A stretch of 64,000 nucleotides of DNA from Saprospiraceae bacterium (GTDB lineage: Bacteria > Bacteroidota > Bacteroidia > Chitinophagales > Saprospiraceae): the NCBI GenBank assembly GCA_013214355.1, contig JABSSL010000018.1:1-64000 (forward strand), read 5' to 3'. A program made the translations under genes and the position numbers. The notes beneath the pieces are model-generated. The model was not told the origin of the DNA. It worked only from the letters and a program-made list of their open reading frames with translations, and searched no databases. Below, in pieces: positions 61,456-64,000 of this stretch. Position 1 is the first letter of the stretch. The number at the start of each line of letters is the position of its first letter.

Positions 61456-62607
61456 CTATCTGCTAGGGCGATAAGTGTTGCTTTCCTTCGCTTCCCAGCC
61501 CATAGCTTCTCGCATTTTGTGATATAGATCCGTGTTGTCATAAATGCCGGAAAATAAATTTGCCCTTGGACCATAGGCAAATACGGGGATCATGGAAGCC
61601 GAATGATCATTAAGATTGAAAGTGAGTCTCAATTTTCCGACTTTTGAACCCTCTCCAATCGCTAGCCCTCCCGTTTCATGATCAGCAGTAACTAGGATTA
61701 GGGTATCCCCTCGTTTCCTAGCAAAGTTCAGTAAATTATTGACCGTTTGGTCGAAATCCATGAGCTCTTTAATCAAAGCATAGTCATCATTGGCATGTCC
61801 GGCCCAGTCAATTTGTGACCCCTCTACGACCAAGAAAAATCCCTGATCATTTTGTGCACTGAGAAATTCTGCCGCCATAAGACTGGCCGATGGTAGATAG
61901 TGTCTTCCTTCAACGACTTCCGGTGGTTGCGTCTGTGCGGTGAAGTAGGCAAAATTTTGTCCGGGCACTGGCCTGAATTTTTTCAGTGACTGTCGATTGT
62001 AGGCCCCGACCTTATATCCTTTAACTTCTAACTCCTCAAATAGGTTTCTTTCATCAACACTACGGTTGGTAAAATACTCCAGCCCGCCACCTATAAATAA
62101 GTCTACTTCATGTTTCACCAGGTCTGCGGCAATGTTTTCATAAAACACCCGTAAAGGTTGATGCGCAAAGAATGCAGCAGGAGTAGCATGCACAATGGTA
62201 GAGGTGACCACTACTCCGGTCGCGTAGCCTTTGTTTTCCATTTCCTCTAAGATGGTTTCGCAGGCCAAAGAATCAGGCGTCATCCCTATCGTGCCATTTA
62301 GCGTTTTGCGTCCGCAGGAAAAGGCTGTGGCACCGGCAGCTGAATCCGTTACGAGGTAATTGGCTGAATGTGTTTTATGTAATCCGACAACCGGGAATTT
62401 TTCTAGGCTGAAACGATTGTTGTTGTGAAATAGCCCAGCACTAATCTGCGTTAGTCCCATGCCATCTCCGATCATTAAGATGATGTTCTTAGGTTGTTCG
62501 GCTATGGGGGCCTGTACAATGGGCGCTGGCGGGGGATCTGTCGCTTTACACCCCCAAAAAGAGCCGATTACGGCCAATAGCAATAGTGTTTTTACCCGTT
62601 TTGACAT
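61456..62607 (-). CDS. Alkaline phosphatase, lipoprotein (second copy)
   Basis: 383 residues with a lipobox-like GSFWGC (Cys20). It has the same ordered motifs as the gene at 28589: LMIGDGMGLTQIS, VTDSAAGATAFSCG with catalytic Ser89, TSTIVHATPA, VEGSQIDWAGHAND and TADHETGGLA. It is clearly a paralogue, but the two are far apart and on opposite strands. Periplasmic or outer-membrane location from the lipid anchor. Family knowledge suggests phosphate scavenging; no promoter element was identified. Confidence 0.93.
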   Translation of the reverse strand: MSKRVKTLLLLAVIGSFWGCKATDPPPAPIVQAPIAEQPKNIILMIGDGMGLTQISAGLFHNNNRFSLEKFPVVGLHKTHSANYLVTDSAAGATAFSCGRKTLNGTIGMTPDSLACETILEEMENKGYATGVVVTSTIVHATPAAFFAHQPLRVFYENIAADLVKHEVDLFIGGGLEYFTNRSVDERNLFEELEVKGYKVGAYNRQSLKKFRPVPGQNFAYFTAQTQPPEVVEGRHYLPSASLMAAEFLSAQNDQGFFLVVEGSQIDWAGHANDDYALIKELMDFDQTVNNLLNFARKRGDTLILVTADHETGGLAIGEGSKVGKLRLTFNLNDHSASMIPVFAYGPRANLFSGIYDNTDLYHKMREAMGWEAKESNTYRPSR

Positions 62608-63271
62608 GATAAATTTTCGAAGTCGCTTTTTTATAAAATTTTAAACAGGCATTACGTACCACTCAAGCATTAATAGATCATCCCATGAATTTCGTCGAAA
62701 TTAAATTTCGAAAATGGAAGTTTGTCTATAAATACTGGAATCTTATTTGGAATACCTGTAGCTTTGCGTCATGAAATTCTTGGTCTGCTGCAGGATGTAG
62801 GCGGTAAAGGAAAAAGTCCAAAAGAGGACTTGGGTAGCTGAATTCCCAATTTTATTTGGGATTAGGGAATATCGACTTGTTTTAGAAGGTCTTATGTTGT
62901 AAGAATATTTACCATTTTAGCTGCCACTGTCCAATTACTTGCCAGATTTCTTTAACGCTAGGTAACTTTTTGCCTGGTAAAAGAGTCTACTCTATGAATC
63001 TGCCTCAACTTTAAGACACTCTAACTATTTCATCCTCTATAAAATGGAGAAGACCGGTAGGAGAGTGTCAAGGGGGTAGCAGGATTTGGAGTGTGGACCC
63101 TTAAAAGAAGACTTAGTTACCTGAAGTGTCCTAATAAAGATCGAGTATTTCTTAACAGGGTGTTAAAATATTTGAGTATGAGCAACCCTATAATTTTTTT
63201 TTACTCCTTAATATGTAAAGCTAAGAAAAGTGTTTAAAAATCCGACTGTTCATATTAAAATCAACAACCTA
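62608..63271. other. Intergenic region before the last gene
   Basis: 664 bp with AT-rich blocks. A short inverted pattern TTCCCAAT...TTGGGA lies near 62842-62863. No frame, tRNA or repeat is convincing. The right end should hold the promoter of the partial gene at 63272; a TTAAAATATTTGAGT stretch near 63163 is promoter-like but unproven. Confidence 0.4.
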
Positions 63272-64000
63272 ATGGTAACCCGTAATTTGTTAACCCTCTG
63301 TCTGGGGCTTTGTACCTGGATCAGCCTTTCCGCTAATCCCTCGCCCCCCAAAGAAGCTAAAATTGAAACCGTATTTGACTGGCTAAGTGCCGGAGGAGAA
63401 GTCCTCGAAGTTACGCTAGAAAGTGACTGGTCTAACCTAATTGAAAACAGAAAACAAAATCTTGAAGAAACAGCAAAATTGTACTTTGATGATACCGAAG
63501 GCACGGCTCAAGCGGTAGACTTAAAAGTACTACTACGTGGTAAATTTCGACGTCGAGTGTGCGCGTTCCCACCCGTCAAATTGAAGTTCTCCAAAAAGGA
63601 CTTGAAGAAGCGTGGCCTCAATAATCACAATGACCTGAAATTGGTTACCCATTGCCTTGGCGATAAGAAGGCAGGGAACGAAAATGTATTAAAGGAATAC
63701 TTGACCTACCAAATGTACAATGCGTTAAGTACAAATAGCTACCGTGTCCAACTCGTTAAGATCACCTACGTTGATACGGCTAAGAAGCTTCCAAAAACCA
63801 AGCGTTACGGCTTCCTTATCGAAGATACCGATGAAATGGCTGAGCGATTGGGAGGAGAGGAGTGTGATTGCATGTATCCTGATGTAGCAAAGGTGGACGA
63901 AAAGTTAATTGCACAGATGTCCATGTTCCAATACCTCATCGGTAATGAAGATTGGAATTTACCCATGGGCAGAAATTTAAAGTACGTCATCATGAAGGGA
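63272..64000 (+). CDS. Exported protein, possibly CotH-kinase-like (partial, 3' end outside window)
   Basis: 243 residues are visible from the ATG at 63272, with no stop before the window end. The signal peptide ends near SLSANPS. The next part has EVTLESDWSNLIENRKQN and VDLKVLLRGKFRRRVC, then FPPVKLKFSKKDLKK, NDLKLVTHCLGDK, LKEYLTYQMYNALSTNSYRV and YGFLIEDTDEMAERLGG. This order (a ligand-binding entry, a basic stretch, an N-x-LKL-type segment and a helical LxxYLxY unit) recalls CotH-type secreted kinases, but the catalytic part is not visible. The function is tentative. Confidence 0.75.
   Translation, partial: MVTRNLLTLCLGLCTWISLSANPSPPKEAKIETVFDWLSAGGEVLEVTLESDWSNLIENRKQNLEETAKLYFDDTEGTAQAVDLKVLLRGKFRRRVCAFPPVKLKFSKKDLKKRGLNNHNDLKLVTHCLGDKKAGNENVLKEYLTYQMYNALSTNSYRVQLVKITYVDTAKKLPKTKRYGFLIEDTDEMAERLGGEECDCMYPDVAKVDEKLIAQMSMFQYLIGNEDWNLPMGRNLKYVIMKG

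Overview
The window looks like the chromosome of a marine-type Bacteroidota, most likely a Saprospiria/Lewinella relative. The evidence is: several secreted proteins ending in a type IX secretion (T9SS) sorting domain with a PNPT-type motif, TonB-dependent receptors with an N-terminal carboxypeptidase-regulatory-like domain, an ECF sigma factor with a FecR-type anti-sigma, lipoproteins with a clear lipobox, sulfatases, and few recognisable Shine-Dalgarno sites. Naming the genus is inference.

Layout. 1-5473 (minus): two tandem paralogous secreted M43-type metalloproteases with long Cys-rich repeat runs; the first is cut by the window edge. 6049-10756: an acyl-CoA synthetase convergent with a TonB receptor. 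11082-18390: an acyl-CoA metabolism block (TetR regulator, two SDR reductases, a MaoC hydratase, two acyl-CoA dehydrogenases and an unusual biotin-carrier/carboxyltransferase fusion). 18775-21716: a translationally coupled pair, an EAD11-like single-pass membrane protein and an exported TPR protein, which share one short motif. This is the best candidate for an undescribed system. 21742-28029: ferredoxin, small membrane and lipoproteins, a His-rich DUF4198/HupE metal-uptake-like pair, a DKNYY protein and a Yip1 protein. 28170-38395: a dead beta-propeller fragment, an alkaline phosphatase, an ECF sigma/FecR/TonB receptor/beta-helix T9SS protein locus, and a LamG lipoprotein.

38672-39107: tRNA-Leu(CAA) followed by a tandem array of about 135-bp units, each repeating the tRNA 3' end and an intrinsic terminator. 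39283-43295: rseP, rsmE, a DUF4159 protein, an orphan T9SS tail, PspC and a small anchored protein. 43296-44813: a 1.5-kb gene-free, palindrome-rich region. 44814-46535: gamma-glutamyltransferase. 47387-55042: a SnoaL-like protein, then a four-gene cluster (heparinase II/III-like lyase, sulfatase, TIM-barrel-like lipoprotein, second sulfatase) suited to breaking down a sulfated uronic-acid polysaccharide. 55621-60000: a 1459-residue mosaic secreted metalloprotease. 60160-64000: an acyl-CoA dehydrogenase, a second alkaline phosphatase and a partial, possibly CotH-like, protein.

Three fragments read as remains of lost genes: a BNR-type piece (21742-21915), a WD40-like/PD40 piece with one in-frame stop (28170-28430) and a T9SS tail (42292-42405). 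All calls rest on reading the sequence and on family knowledge; no search was run.
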